A stretch of 64,000 nucleotides of DNA, from NCBI GenBank assembly GCA_964369775.1, contig CAYJHQ010000002.1:1-64000 (forward strand), written 5' to 3'. Numbering within the stretch: position 1 is the first letter of the stretch; every line of letters begins with the position of its first letter. Positions 52,507 through 61,423 of the stretch are shown in pieces. The notes under the pieces are model-generated. The model was not told where the DNA came from and did not search any database. It worked only from the letters and a program-made list of their open reading frames with translations. Source of the DNA: CAUPWF01 sp964369775 (GTDB lineage Bacteria > Bacillota > Clostridia > Lachnospirales > Lachnospiraceae). The position numbers were made by a program, and so were the translations under genes.

Positions 52507-52537
52507 AAAAAAGAACTAGAATTGATAGTTCTTTTTT
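52507..52537 (+). terminator. Terminator after metA
   Basis: Stem AAAAAAGAACTA / TAGTTCTTTTTT with a 7-base loop, T-rich tail. It separates metA from the microcompartment locus. Confidence 0.85.
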
Positions 52538-52593
52538 ATTTTATATAAAACAGGTAAAAACATGAAATGCCAATATTAAATATGTGGAATTTA

Positions 52594-52622
52594 TTGACTT
52601 TTAGTCAGAAAAACAATATAAT
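52594..52622 (+). promoter_or_regulatory. Promoter of the microcompartment locus
   Basis: TTGACT (52594-52599), 17-base spacer, TATAAT (52617-52622), 45 bases before the dehydratase ATG. The -35 region ATTGACTTTT is repeated in the internal promoter at 56420. Confidence 0.75.
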
Positions 52623-52666
52623 ACTCTTAAAACAAATAAAAACAAGTATAAGGAGAAAGGAGAATT

Positions 52667-55192
52667 ATGAAAGCATTCAACAGTACAGAAGTAGTGAAGA
52701 GTGAAAGAATTACAAGATTAGTGGATAACTTATTCGAAAAGTTACCAGAGATAGAGTCTGCAAGAGCAATTCTTCTCACGGAGTCCTACAAACAGACAGA
52801 AGGTGAACCAATAGTGATGCGTAGGGCGAAAGCTTTTTCACATATTTTAGAGAATATTCCAATCATAATCAGAGCGGAAGAATTAATCGTAGGAAGTACG
52901 ACACTTGCCCCTAGAGGATGCCAGACATATCCAGAATTTTCTTTTGAGTGGTTAGAGGCAGAATTTGATACAGTGGAGACGAGAAGCGCAGATCCATTTT
53001 TTATAGCTGAGAAAACGAAAAGAGAATTGGTGGAAGTACATAAATATTGGAAAGGCAAGACCACCAGTGAATTAGCTACTTCCTATATGGCACCAGAAGC
53101 ATTACTTTCTATAGAACACAATATCTTTACTCCGGGAAATTATTTCTACAATGGAGTTGGACATGTAACTGTCCAATATGGCACAGTCCTTGCAATTGGA
53201 TATGAGGGAATCATCGCAAAAGCAAAAGCAGAGCTAGAAAGTTGCCAAGTTGGTGATGCAGACTACGGAACGAAGTCAAGGTTCTTACAAGCGGTAATTC
53301 TTAGCTGCGAGGCAGTAATTGGTTATGCAGAGCGATATGCGAAGTTGGCCTTGGAAGAAGCAGGAAAGTGCAGCGATGGACAGCGAAAGTTAGAATTGCT
53401 TCAGATTGCGCAAAATTGTGCAAATGTTCCAAGAAAAGGAGCTACAAATTTCCATGAGGCATGTCAGAGTTTTTGGTTTGTACAACAGCTACTTCAGGTG
53501 GAGTCTAGTGGGCATTCCATTTCACCAGGTAGATTTGATCGATATATGTATCCTTATTACAAGAAAGACATGGAGTCTGGAAAGTTAACAAGAGAAAAAG
53601 CTCAAGAGTTAATCGACTGCATCTGGGTAAAGTTGAATGATTTGAATAAGTGTAGAGATGCAGGCAGTGCAGAAGGATTTGCGGGATATAGCTTATTCCA
53701 AAATTTGATTGTAGGAGGGCAAGATGAAGAGGGTATGGATATTACAAATGATTTATCATTTATGTGTATCCAAGCATCGCATCATGTGTTTTTACCTCAA
53801 CCATCTCTTTCAGTGAGAGTGTGGAATAACTCTCCTTATGAACTATTAGAAAAAGCAGCTAAATTAACGAAGACTGGAATTGGATTGCCTGCTTATTATA
53901 ATGATGAAGTGATTATTCCGTCTCTAATGAGCAGAGGGGTAACACTTGAAGATGCAAGAGACTATAATATCATCGGATGCGTAGAACCGCAAAAACCTGG
54001 TAAGACAGAAGGATGGCATGATGCAGCGTTCTTTAATATGTGTAGACCACTGGAATTGGTGTTTTCAAATGGAATAGATAAAGGCGTGAAAATAGGTGTA
54101 GATACGGGTGAAGTAGAGCAAATGTCAACTTTTGACGCGGTGTACGATGCTTACAAAGCTCAAACAGAATACCAGATTTCACTACTAGTAAATGCCAATA
54201 ATGCAATTGACTTGGCTCATGCAGAACGTTGCCCGAACCCATTCCAATCTTGTATGATAGATGACTGTATCAAGAGAGGAAAGTCAGTGCAAGAAGGTGG
54301 GGCGGTATATAACTTTACGGGACCACAAGGTTTTGGAGTTGCAAATATGGCAGATTCTTTGTATGCCATTAAACAGTTAGTGTTCGATGAGCAGAAAATC
54401 TCAATGGGTAAATTAAAAAAAGCACTTGCAATGAATTATGGAAAAGGCTTTGATTCGATTACGGCATCGGAAGTGGCAGTGGGAATTATTAAGGAATTAG
54501 CAGATAGTGGAAAAGCTGTCACAGAAGAAATGGTGGAAGGAATTATTCAAACGGTGATGAGCACGGAAGTATCGCCACAAGAGAAGGTAGAATACCAACA
54601 ATTACTAGAATGGATTGAAGAAATTCCTAAGTTTGGAAATGATGTTGAAGAAGTGGATTTGTTCGCACGTGATGTGGCTTATACATATACAAAACCATTA
54701 GAGAAATACAAGAATCCAAGAGGGGGAATCTTTCAAGCAGGATTATATCCAGTATCAGCAAATGTACCGCTAGGAGCCCAAACAGGAGCAACACCGGATG
54801 GAAGACTTGCCCATACTCCAGTAGCAGACGGAGTATCACCTTCATCGGGGAAAGATATCAATGGACCGACAGCAGCTGCAAACTCTGTTTCGAAGCTAGA
54901 TCACGGAATTGCATCTAATGGAACGTTGTTCAACCAGAAGTTTCACCCAACAGCTTTAGAAGGAGAAAGTGGAATCAACAACTTTGTAAATATGATTCGC
55001 GCATTTTTTGACCAGAAAGGAAGTCACATGCAGTTTAATGTAGTAGATCGAAAGACTTTGCTGGAAGCACAGGAAAATCCAGAAAAATATAAGCAGTTGG
55101 TAGTGCGTGTAGCAGGATATAGTGCATTGTTTACAACCTTATCAAAATCCTTACAAGACGATATTATTGGAAGAACAGAACAGGGGTCGTAG
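52667..55192 (+). CDS. Glycyl radical 1,2-propanediol dehydratase (B12-independent)
   Basis: An 841-residue glycyl radical enzyme. The active-site thiyl is C438 in IIGCVEPQKPG, with E440 as base; the radical glycine is G817 in VRVAGYSALFTTL near the C-terminus. The GCVEP loop and overall length match the glycerol/1,2-propanediol dehydratase group, not pyruvate formate lyase or choline lyase. It turns 1,2-propanediol into propionaldehyde inside the microcompartment. No obvious encapsulation peptide is added at the N-terminus, though the first helix (STEVVKSERITRLVDNLFEKL) could serve. AGGAGAAAGGAG precedes the ATG. First gene of the locus, followed by its activase. Confidence 0.88.
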   Translation: MKAFNSTEVVKSERITRLVDNLFEKLPEIESARAILLTESYKQTEGEPIVMRRAKAFSHILENIPIIIRAEELIVGSTTLAPRGCQTYPEFSFEWLEAEFDTVETRSADPFFIAEKTKRELVEVHKYWKGKTTSELATSYMAPEALLSIEHNIFTPGNYFYNGVGHVTVQYGTVLAIGYEGIIAKAKAELESCQVGDADYGTKSRFLQAVILSCEAVIGYAERYAKLALEEAGKCSDGQRKLELLQIAQNCANVPRKGATNFHEACQSFWFVQQLLQVESSGHSISPGRFDRYMYPYYKKDMESGKLTREKAQELIDCIWVKLNDLNKCRDAGSAEGFAGYSLFQNLIVGGQDEEGMDITNDLSFMCIQASHHVFLPQPSLSVRVWNNSPYELLEKAAKLTKTGIGLPAYYNDEVIIPSLMSRGVTLEDARDYNIIGCVEPQKPGKTEGWHDAAFFNMCRPLELVFSNGIDKGVKIGVDTGEVEQMSTFDAVYDAYKAQTEYQISLLVNANNAIDLAHAERCPNPFQSCMIDDCIKRGKSVQEGGAVYNFTGPQGFGVANMADSLYAIKQLVFDEQKISMGKLKKALAMNYGKGFDSITASEVAVGIIKELADSGKAVTEEMVEGIIQTVMSTEVSPQEKVEYQQLLEWIEEIPKFGNDVEEVDLFARDVAYTYTKPLEKYKNPRGGIFQAGLYPVSANVPLGAQTGATPDGRLAHTPVADGVSPSSGKDINGPTAAANSVSKLDHGIASNGTLFNQKFHPTALEGESGINNFVNMIRAFFDQKGSHMQFNVVDRKTLLEAQENPEKYKQLVVRVAGYSALFTTLSKSLQDDIIGRTEQGS

Positions 55193-55195
55193 CAT

Positions 55196-55987
55196 ATGGA
55201 ATATTTAAAAACGAAAGGTAGGATATTTGATATCCAAAGATATTCTATTCACGATGGATACGGAATTCGCACTATAGTATTTTTAAAAGGCTGCGTGCTC
55301 AGATGTCGCTGGTGTTGCAACCCGGAATCCCAATCCTACGAAATTGAAACACTGATGGTACAAGGAAAACCAAAAGTCATGGGAAAAGATGTGACAGTAC
55401 AAGAAGTGATTGGAATTGTGGAGAAAGATCGGGCTTATTATAGAAGAACAGGTGGAGGTCTTACACTTTCGGGCGGGGAAAGTCTTTGTCAGCCCGAGTT
55501 TGCAAGGGATCTATTCAGAGCAGCAAAAGAAAGAGGGATTTCGACAGCGATTGAAAGTACAGGATATGCAAAGTATGAAGTGATTGAAAGTATCTTGCCT
55601 TATTTAGATCAATATCTGATGGATATTAAGCATATGGACTGTGTAAAACATCAAGAATACACAGGAAAATCTAATCTGAGAATCCTAGAAAATGCCAAGA
55701 AGATTGCAGATTCTAAGCAGACGGAATTAAGTATTCGAGTGCCTGTAGTTCCAACATTTAATGATTCGCCAGAAGAAATTGCTCAGATTGCAAAGTTTGC
55801 AGATAGTCTTGGAAATGTAAGAAGAATTCATCTTTTGCCTTATCATCGACTAGGGCAAGACAAATATGATGGGTTGAAGCGTGATTACAAAATGGGAGAC
55901 ATACTACCACCAACGAAAGAGCATATGGGGAAATTAAAGCAAGTTGTTCAGTCCGTTACAAATATAGAATGTCAGATAGGAGGGTAA
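55196..55987 (+). CDS. Glycyl radical enzyme activase (radical SAM)
   Basis: A 263-residue radical SAM enzyme installing the glycyl radical on the dehydratase 4 bases upstream. Cluster motif C-x3-C-x2-C is CVLRCRWC (near residue 33), followed by CNPES. GGGLTLSGGESLCQPEFARDL, STAIESTGYA and MDIKHMD are typical. The ferredoxin-like insert with extra Fe-S clusters, present in many activases, is missing, as seen in microcompartment-associated propanediol types. The ribosome site is weak, fitting coupled low-level translation. Confidence 0.9.
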   Translation: MEYLKTKGRIFDIQRYSIHDGYGIRTIVFLKGCVLRCRWCCNPESQSYEIETLMVQGKPKVMGKDVTVQEVIGIVEKDRAYYRRTGGGLTLSGGESLCQPEFARDLFRAAKERGISTAIESTGYAKYEVIESILPYLDQYLMDIKHMDCVKHQEYTGKSNLRILENAKKIADSKQTELSIRVPVVPTFNDSPEEIAQIAKFADSLGNVRRIHLLPYHRLGQDKYDGLKRDYKMGDILPPTKEHMGKLKQVVQSVTNIECQIGG

Positions 55988-55988
55988 G

Positions 55989-56363
55989 ATGGGATATACA
56001 GATGGAATGTCTTTTGAAACAAAGCAAAGAATTGTGCAAGAGTTGGTTCCGGGTAAACAGATTACCTTGGCTCATATTATTGCAAATCCAGATAGTTCTC
56101 TTTACGAAAAGCTTGGGCTGCAAGGTGACACGGTTCAAAAAGGTGCGATTGGAGTTGTGACAGTGACACCGCCAGAAACAGCGATTATTATTAGCGACAT
56201 TGCTCTAAAAGCAGCTGGAGTGGAAATTGGATTTTTAGACAGATTCAGTGGTTCACTAATTGTGACCGGAACAGTATCAGAGGTGGAATCGGCAGTAGAT
56301 TCTATTGTAGAATATGTTGGAAGTAAGCTAAAATTCGAAGTGTGTGAGATTACAAGAACTTAA
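55989..56363 (+). CDS. EutS/PduU-type shell protein (permuted BMC domain)
   Basis: A 124-residue circularly permuted BMC-H shell hexamer subunit: ELVPGKQITLAHIIANPDSSLYEKLGL leads, then IGVVTVTPPETAIIISDIALKAAGVEIGFLDRFSGSLIVTG and SEVESAVDSIVEYV. PduU/EutS hexamers carry a small beta-barrel plugging the pore. The start follows GGAGG by 5 bases, 1 base after the activase stop. Confidence 0.9.
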   Translation: MGYTDGMSFETKQRIVQELVPGKQITLAHIIANPDSSLYEKLGLQGDTVQKGAIGVVTVTPPETAIIISDIALKAAGVEIGFLDRFSGSLIVTGTVSEVESAVDSIVEYVGSKLKFEVCEITRT

Positions 56364-56419
56364 AACAACATAAAACCAATAAAAAGCAACATATACAAAC
56401 AGAAACAAAGGAATAAATA

Positions 56420-56448
56420 TTGACTTTTTGTGAAGTGTGTAATATAAT
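56420..56448 (+). promoter_or_regulatory. Internal promoter before the aldolase gene
   Basis: TTGACT (56420-56425), 17-base spacer, TATAAT (56443-56448) in the only sizeable gap of the locus (56364-56494). Closely similar to the promoter at 52594; it would drive aldolase, enzymes and most shell genes. Confidence 0.75.
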
Positions 56449-56494
56449 TTAATAAATTCAACAAAAAACAAAGTTTCTTAGGAGGAAAGAAAAA

Positions 56495-57298
56495 ATGGTA
56501 AATGAATTCGAAATGAAAAAATTGATGTGTGAAATTGGTAAAAGAGTATATGACAGAGGAATGGTTGCAGCAAACGATGGTAACTTCTCAGTTAAATTAA
56601 ATGATAATGAGTTCCTATGTACACCAACTGGGGTGTCAAAAGGATTTATGACTCCTGAATATATCTGTAAAGTAGATGCGAAAGGAAATGTAATTCAAGC
56701 AAACAAAGGATTCCGTCCATCATCAGAGATTAAGATGCACATGCGTGTATATCAAGAGAGACCAGACGTGACAGCAGTAGTACATGCTCATCCATCTTTT
56801 GCAACAAGTTTTGCGATTGCAGGAATTCCATTGACACAACCAATCATGCCAGAGGCTGTTATCGCACTTGGATGTGTGCCAATTGCTGAATATGGAACAC
56901 CATCTACAAATGAGATTCCAGATAACTTAGAGAAATACTTACCATATTATGATGCAGTACTTCTTGAGAGCCATGGAGCACTTACTTGGAGCTGTGATTT
57001 GTTGTCAGCTTACCACAAGATGGAATCGTTAGAATTCTATGCGGAGTTGTTGTACAAGTCTAAGATGCTTGGTGGACCAAAAGAGTTCGATAAAGAGCAA
57101 ATTGAAAAACTGTATGAAATCAGAAGACAAATGGGAATCCCAGGAAAGCATCCAGCGAACCTTTGCCAGAATAAAGATGGACAAAATTGCCATAACTGTG
57201 GTGGTAGCTGCGGAACAAGTAACTCGACTACTGGAGCAAGCCAAGCAGATGTAGTTGCAGCAGTTACAAAGAAAGTAATGGAGCAACTAGGACTATAG
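56495..57298 (+). CDS. fucA: Class II aldolase (L-fuculose-phosphate type) with C-terminal encapsulation peptide
   Basis: A 267-residue zinc aldolase cleaving fuculose-1-P (likely also rhamnulose-1-P) to dihydroxyacetone phosphate and lactaldehyde. NDGNFSVKLNDNEFLCTPTG, PSSEIKMHMRVY, the metal site H97-A-H99 (VVHAHPSFATSF) and LLESHGALTW are visible. After residue ~222 the chain departs from plain FucA: a cysteine-rich stretch (C224, C232, C235, C239), a Ser/Thr linker and a final amphipathic helix QADVVAAVTKKVMEQLGL, an encapsulation peptide. AGGAGG precedes the ATG. This gene marks the locus as the fucose/rhamnose kind. Confidence 0.88.
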   Translation: MVNEFEMKKLMCEIGKRVYDRGMVAANDGNFSVKLNDNEFLCTPTGVSKGFMTPEYICKVDAKGNVIQANKGFRPSSEIKMHMRVYQERPDVTAVVHAHPSFATSFAIAGIPLTQPIMPEAVIALGCVPIAEYGTPSTNEIPDNLEKYLPYYDAVLLESHGALTWSCDLLSAYHKMESLEFYAELLYKSKMLGGPKEFDKEQIEKLYEIRRQMGIPGKHPANLCQNKDGQNCHNCGGSCGTSNSTTGASQADVVAAVTKKVMEQLGL

Positions 57299-57316
57299 AG
57301 AATTAGAGGTGTTTTC

Positions 57317-57811
57317 ATGAAAGAAAATATCAAGACAGAAATAATAGAGCAGATTGTGAAAGTAGCACTGAAAGAACAAGGGAAACCACAGAAAAAAATG
57401 ACCCTAAAGCTAGCGAAAATTCTGATGCAAAAAGTAGAAGAAAAAGCAATAGAATGGGGAATGAAGATTGTTGTGGCAGTATCGGATTCATCAGGAAGGC
57501 CGATTGCGGTACATGTTATGGATGGAGCTTATATGGGAAGCTATGATGTGGCAGTCAATAAGACTTATACAGCAATTGCTTTTCAGATGTCGACAGAAGC
57601 CCTTGGGAAACTAGCAGCACCAGGTGAATCTCTTTACGGAATACAATTTACCAATGAAGGTAAGATTGTAATTTTTGGAGGCGGTGAACCACTGAAAAGT
57701 GAGGAAGAGATTATTGGTGCAGTAGGAGTGAGCGGTGGAAGTGCAGTGCAAGACACACAATTAGCAGAGTTTGCGAGAAAAGTATTCGAGGAGGAAATCT
57801 TGTGTCTGTAA
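57317..57811 (+). CDS. GlcG/HbpS-type protein (PduO C-terminal domain-like)
   Basis: A 164-residue protein of the GlcG/HbpS (DUF336) family: KIVVAVSDSSGRPIAVHVMDGAYMGSYDVAVNKTYTA, QFTNEGKIVIFGGGEPL and GAVGVSGGSAVQDTQLAEF. In other microcompartments this domain is fused to PduO and may bind haem or a flavin. A helical N-terminus (KTEIIEQIVKVALKE) resembles an encapsulation peptide. Role inside the compartment is unclear. Overlaps the aldehyde dehydrogenase by 10 bases. Confidence 0.82.
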   Translation: MKENIKTEIIEQIVKVALKEQGKPQKKMTLKLAKILMQKVEEKAIEWGMKIVVAVSDSSGRPIAVHVMDGAYMGSYDVAVNKTYTAIAFQMSTEALGKLAAPGESLYGIQFTNEGKIVIFGGGEPLKSEEEIIGAVGVSGGSAVQDTQLAEFARKVFEEEILCL

Positions 57812-59190
57812 ATGAAAATATGATTCAAGAGATTGTGCAGCAGGTAGTTGCTAAGATGCAGATTGTAGAGCCAGCAGCTGATATGCATGGAATCTTTACA
57901 ACAATGGACGAAGCCATTGCAGCGGCAAAAAAATCTCAAGAAATTATGCGCAACTTATCCATGGATCACAGGGAGCGCATTATTCGAAAAATCAGAACTA
58001 AAACAAAAGAAAATGCTGAAATATTAGCACGCATGGCTGTTGATGAGACAAAGATGGGGAATGTAGGGGATAAGATATTAAAACACCATCTTGTGGCAGA
58101 AAAAACGCCAGGTACAGAAGATATTAAGACAGAAGCACTATCAGGAGATAGAGGTCTTACGTTGATAGAAATGGGACCATTTGGTGTGATTGGCGCGATT
58201 ACGCCAACAACAAATCCTAGTGAGACAGTAATCTGTAATACAATAGGAATGATTGCAGGTGGAAACACCGTTGTATTTGCACCACACCCAGCAGCAGTAA
58301 AGACGTCTCTTTATGCAATCAATATGATCAACGAAGCTTCTCTTGAAGTAGGAGGGCCTGATAATATAGCAGTTGCTCTAGAAAAGCCAACATTGGAAGC
58401 GAGTAATCAGATGATGAAGCATCCAGATATTCCGTTGATTGCAGCAACTGGAGGACCAGGAGTTGTAACAGCAGTGCTTTCTTCTGGAAAGCGTGGAATT
58501 GGAGCAGGAGCGGGAAATCCACCAGTTCTAGTAGACGAAACAGCTGATATTAGAAAAGCCGCAGAGGATATTATTAACGGATGTACATTTGACAATAACT
58601 TACCTTGTATTGCAGAGAAAGAAGTAGTAGCAATCACAGAGATTGTAGATGAATTAATGCATTACATGGTAAATGAACAAGGGTGCTATGTAATCAACGA
58701 AGAACAACAGACAAAATTGACAGAAGTTGTTCTAAAAGGCGGAAGATTAAACAGAGACTGTGTAGGGCGAGATGCTAAAACATTATTGGGAATGATTGGA
58801 GTGTCAGTAGCAGAAAATATTCGTTGCATCATCTTTGAAGGGGCAAAAGAACATCCACTAATCGCAGAGGAGTTGATGATGCCAATTCTAGGAATAGTAA
58901 GAGTGAAGAATTTTGAAGCGGGCTTAGAAGCAGCATATGAACTAGAGCAAGGAAATCGACATTCAGCACATATCCATTCAAAAAATGTAGATCGTATCAC
59001 AGCATATGCGAAGAAGTTAGATACAGCAATCCTAGTAAAGAATGGTCCGTCTTATGCCGCGCTTGGATTTGGTGGAGAAGGAATTTGTACCTTTACGATT
59101 GCTAGTAGAACAGGAGAGGGGCTCACAAGTGCAGCGACCTTTACAAAAAGAAGAAAGTGCGTAATGACTGAAAGTCTTTGCATACGCTAA
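57802..59190 (+). CDS. pduP: CoA-acylating propionaldehyde dehydrogenase
   Basis: A 462-residue enzyme oxidising propionaldehyde with NAD and CoA to propionyl-CoA. The N-terminal helix ENMIQEIVQQVVAKMQ is an encapsulation peptide. GPFGVIGAITPTTNPSETVICN, GGPGVVTAVLSSGKRGIGAGAGN and CTFDNNLPCIAEKEV are diagnostic; the second cysteine of that last motif is C269, the catalytic position reported for the L. phytofermentans homologue. GTG 57802 follows GAGGAGG by 7 bases. Confidence 0.92.
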   Translation: MSVNENMIQEIVQQVVAKMQIVEPAADMHGIFTTMDEAIAAAKKSQEIMRNLSMDHRERIIRKIRTKTKENAEILARMAVDETKMGNVGDKILKHHLVAEKTPGTEDIKTEALSGDRGLTLIEMGPFGVIGAITPTTNPSETVICNTIGMIAGGNTVVFAPHPAAVKTSLYAINMINEASLEVGGPDNIAVALEKPTLEASNQMMKHPDIPLIAATGGPGVVTAVLSSGKRGIGAGAGNPPVLVDETADIRKAAEDIINGCTFDNNLPCIAEKEVVAITEIVDELMHYMVNEQGCYVINEEQQTKLTEVVLKGGRLNRDCVGRDAKTLLGMIGVSVAENIRCIIFEGAKEHPLIAEELMMPILGIVRVKNFEAGLEAAYELEQGNRHSAHIHSKNVDRITAYAKKLDTAILVKNGPSYAALGFGGEGICTFTIASRTGEGLTSAATFTKRRKCVMTESLCIR

Positions 59191-59203
59191 GAGAGGAGAA
59201 GCA

Positions 59204-60400
59204 GTGGATAATAAAAACATCAACATAGAAGAAATTGTAAAACAAGTGCTTGCAAATATGACAACAGGACAGCCATCTGTAGGAACGTCAACAGATATTC
59301 CAAAATCAGCAAGAGTAGCGATGCTAACAGAACTTGAAAAATATGAGATTCAAGAATACCCTCTTCCACAAGTTGGGGATGGTGATATCCTTGTAAAAGT
59401 AGAGGGATGTGGAATCTGTGGAACAGATGCACATGAGTTTAAGAGAGATCCATTTGGTATCATTCCATTAGTTCTAGGACATGAAGGAACTGGTGAAATT
59501 GTAAAGATGGGTAAAAATGTTAAAAAAGATAGTGCTGGGAAAGACTTGAAGATAGGAGATAAAGTTGTTTCTTGTATGATCTTTAAAGATAACCCAGATA
59601 TTACAATGTTTGACATGAACAAACAAAACGTAGGTGGGGCAGATGTATATGGACTTTTACCTGACGATGATGTACACTTTAATGGATGGTTTGCAGATTA
59701 TATTTTAATTCGTGAAGGTTCTACAATCTTTAACGTAAGTGAATTAGATTTATATTCAAGAATCTTAATTGAGCCAGCAGCAGTATTGATTCACGCAGTA
59801 GAAAGAGCAAAAACAACAGGGATCTTAAAGTTTAATTCAAGAGTAGCAGTACAAGGGTGTGGACCAATCGGACTACTTTGTATCGCAATTCTCAGAACAA
59901 TGGGAATTGAAAATATTGTAGCAGTAGATGGAAATGAAAGTCGTCTCGCATTTGCAAAAGAGATGGGGGCTATGAAATCAGTTGACTTTAGAGCGCATAA
60001 AGGTGCGGAAGCACTTGCAAATGCTGTGTCAGAGCAATTTGATGGTCACTTAGCAGATTTTGCGTTCCAGTGTACGGGAAATCCAGTGGCACATTCAAAT
60101 ATCTATAAATTCATCAGAAATGGTGGAGGGTTATGCGAACTTGGATTCTTTATCAACGGAGGAGATGCAACAATTAATCCACACTTTGATATTTGTGCAA
60201 AAGAATTGACAGTGGTAGGATCTTGGGTATATACATTGAGAGATTACGCTACAACATTTGACTTCTTAAAGAGAGCAAAAGGAATCGGGCTTCCACTAGA
60301 GAAGTTGATTACAGATACATATTCATTAGAAGAGATTAACGAAGGTCATAGAAAAAATCTAGAGATGACAGGCCTAAAAATCGCTATCATCAATAAGTAG
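59204..60400 (+). CDS. Zinc-type (MDR) alcohol dehydrogenase with encapsulation peptide
   Basis: A 398-residue medium-chain dehydrogenase. An N-terminal helix NINIEEIVKQVLANM plus linker TTGQPSVGTSTD forms an encapsulation peptide. Catalytic zinc motif GCGICGTDAHEF and GHEGTGEIV; Rossmann VAVQGCGPIGLLCIAILRTMG. The usual structural-zinc four-Cys lobe is not seen. It likely recycles NADH by reducing propionaldehyde to propanol, or lactaldehyde to 1,2-propanediol; the locus has no other visible alcohol dehydrogenase in this window. GTG 59204 follows GAGGAG. Confidence 0.85.
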   Translation: MDNKNINIEEIVKQVLANMTTGQPSVGTSTDIPKSARVAMLTELEKYEIQEYPLPQVGDGDILVKVEGCGICGTDAHEFKRDPFGIIPLVLGHEGTGEIVKMGKNVKKDSAGKDLKIGDKVVSCMIFKDNPDITMFDMNKQNVGGADVYGLLPDDDVHFNGWFADYILIREGSTIFNVSELDLYSRILIEPAAVLIHAVERAKTTGILKFNSRVAVQGCGPIGLLCIAILRTMGIENIVAVDGNESRLAFAKEMGAMKSVDFRAHKGAEALANAVSEQFDGHLADFAFQCTGNPVAHSNIYKFIRNGGGLCELGFFINGGDATINPHFDICAKELTVVGSWVYTLRDYATTFDFLKRAKGIGLPLEKLITDTYSLEEINEGHRKNLEMTGLKIAIINK

Positions 60401-60421
60401 ATAAAATAGGAGTGATGAGCT

Positions 60422-60736
60422 ATGAATGAGGCAGTAGGAATCTTAGAAGTATTTGGTCTAGCATGTGCTTTTATGGCAGCAGATGCAGGCTGTAAAGCTT
60501 CCAATGTAAGATTGGAAAATTTCGATAAGAACAAACCAGCAAATGCAGATGAACTACCTGTTCCATTACTTGTAACAATAAAGTTTAGAGGAAGTGTAAC
60601 AGACGTAGAGGCGGCGATGGAAGCTGGAATAAAAAAAGCAAACGAAGTAACGGGAGTAGTGCAAAGTCATATCATTGCAAGACCCACAGAGGATACAGCA
60701 AAGATGCTGAAATTAAACGCATTTGATAAAAACTAA
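60422..60736 (+). CDS. BMC-domain shell protein
   Basis: A 104-residue BMC-H-type subunit: GILEVFGLACAFMAADAGCKASNVRLENFD, a loop insert KNKPANADELPVP, then LLVTIKFRGSVTDVEAAMEAGIKKAN and SHIIARPTEDTAKML. The insert between strands 2 and 3 distinguishes it from the PduA-like paralogues downstream and may change the pore face. GGAG precedes the ATG. Confidence 0.88.
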   Translation: MNEAVGILEVFGLACAFMAADAGCKASNVRLENFDKNKPANADELPVPLLVTIKFRGSVTDVEAAMEAGIKKANEVTGVVQSHIIARPTEDTAKMLKLNAFDKN

Positions 60737-60772
60737 TAAATAAAATTGATTGAAAAAATGGAGGATAAGAAC

Positions 60773-61048
60773 ATGGCACAAGAAGCATTAGGAATGATCG
60801 AAACAAGAGGATTAACAGCAGCGATAGAGGCAGCTGACGCAATGACAAAATCAGCAGAGGTAACATTAGTAGGAACTGAGAAAATTGGATCTGGACTTGT
60901 AACAGTAATGGTAAGAGGAGATGTTGGTGCAGTAAAGGCAGCAGTAGAAAGCGGATCAGCAGCAGCTTCAAGACTTGGAGAACTAGTAGCTACTCATGTA
61001 ATTCCAAGACCACACACAGATGTAGAGAAAATTTTACCAACTGTATAG
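60773..61048 (+). CDS. PduA/PduJ-like shell protein, copy 1
   Basis: A 91-residue canonical BMC-H hexamer subunit: MAQEALGMIETRGLTAAIEAADAM, VTLVGTEKIGSGLVTVMVRGDVGAVKAA and THVIPRPHTDVEKILP. KIGSG is the pore loop region. Main facet protein of the shell. GGAGG eight bases before ATG 60773 excludes the nine-codon extension. Nearly identical to the protein at 61424. Confidence 0.93.
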   Translation: MAQEALGMIETRGLTAAIEAADAMTKSAEVTLVGTEKIGSGLVTVMVRGDVGAVKAAVESGSAAASRLGELVATHVIPRPHTDVEKILPTV

Positions 61049-61073
61049 AGGTAGATGACAGGAGAATGATTCT

Positions 61074-61385
61074 ATGGGTAAATCATTAGGGTTTATAGAG
61101 ATAGAAGGTGTAGTTGCAGGAGTGGATGCACTAGATATCATGTGTAAGACATCGGGAGTTGAAGTAGAGACTTGGGAGAGAAAACTTGGTGGTAGGCTCG
61201 TAACGATGATTATCAGTGGAGACGTTTCAGCAGTAACAGAAGCTGTTGATGTTGTGAAAACAAGAGCAATAAAAGAGCCTGTAGTTGCAGGGGTAATTGC
61301 AAATCCACATGAAGAGATTTGGCGTTTAGTGAACTTAAGTGCAAGTAGGTTTAAGAAAACTGAGACTAAAGAAAAAACAAAATAA
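61074..61385 (+). CDS. BMC-H shell protein with variant pore
   Basis: A 103-residue BMC-H subunit: SLGFIEIEGVVAGVDALDIMCKTSGVEVETWERKLGGRLVTMIISGDVSAVTEAV, ending NPHEEIWRLVNLS plus a Lys/Thr/Glu tail. Its pore segment (RKLGG) differs from the KIGSG of its neighbours. It lies between the two near-identical PduA-like genes. Confidence 0.88.
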   Translation: MGKSLGFIEIEGVVAGVDALDIMCKTSGVEVETWERKLGGRLVTMIISGDVSAVTEAVDVVKTRAIKEPVVAGVIANPHEEIWRLVNLSASRFKKTETKEKTK

Positions 61386-61423
61386 AAACGATGAGAACAA
61401 ACGATTTTAAGGAGGAAGAAAAC

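Noticed and set aside
60672..60971. Leucine/proline-rich minus-strand frame opposite shell genes
   Set aside because: Antisense shadow of Ala/Glu/Gly-rich BMC proteins; no start signals.
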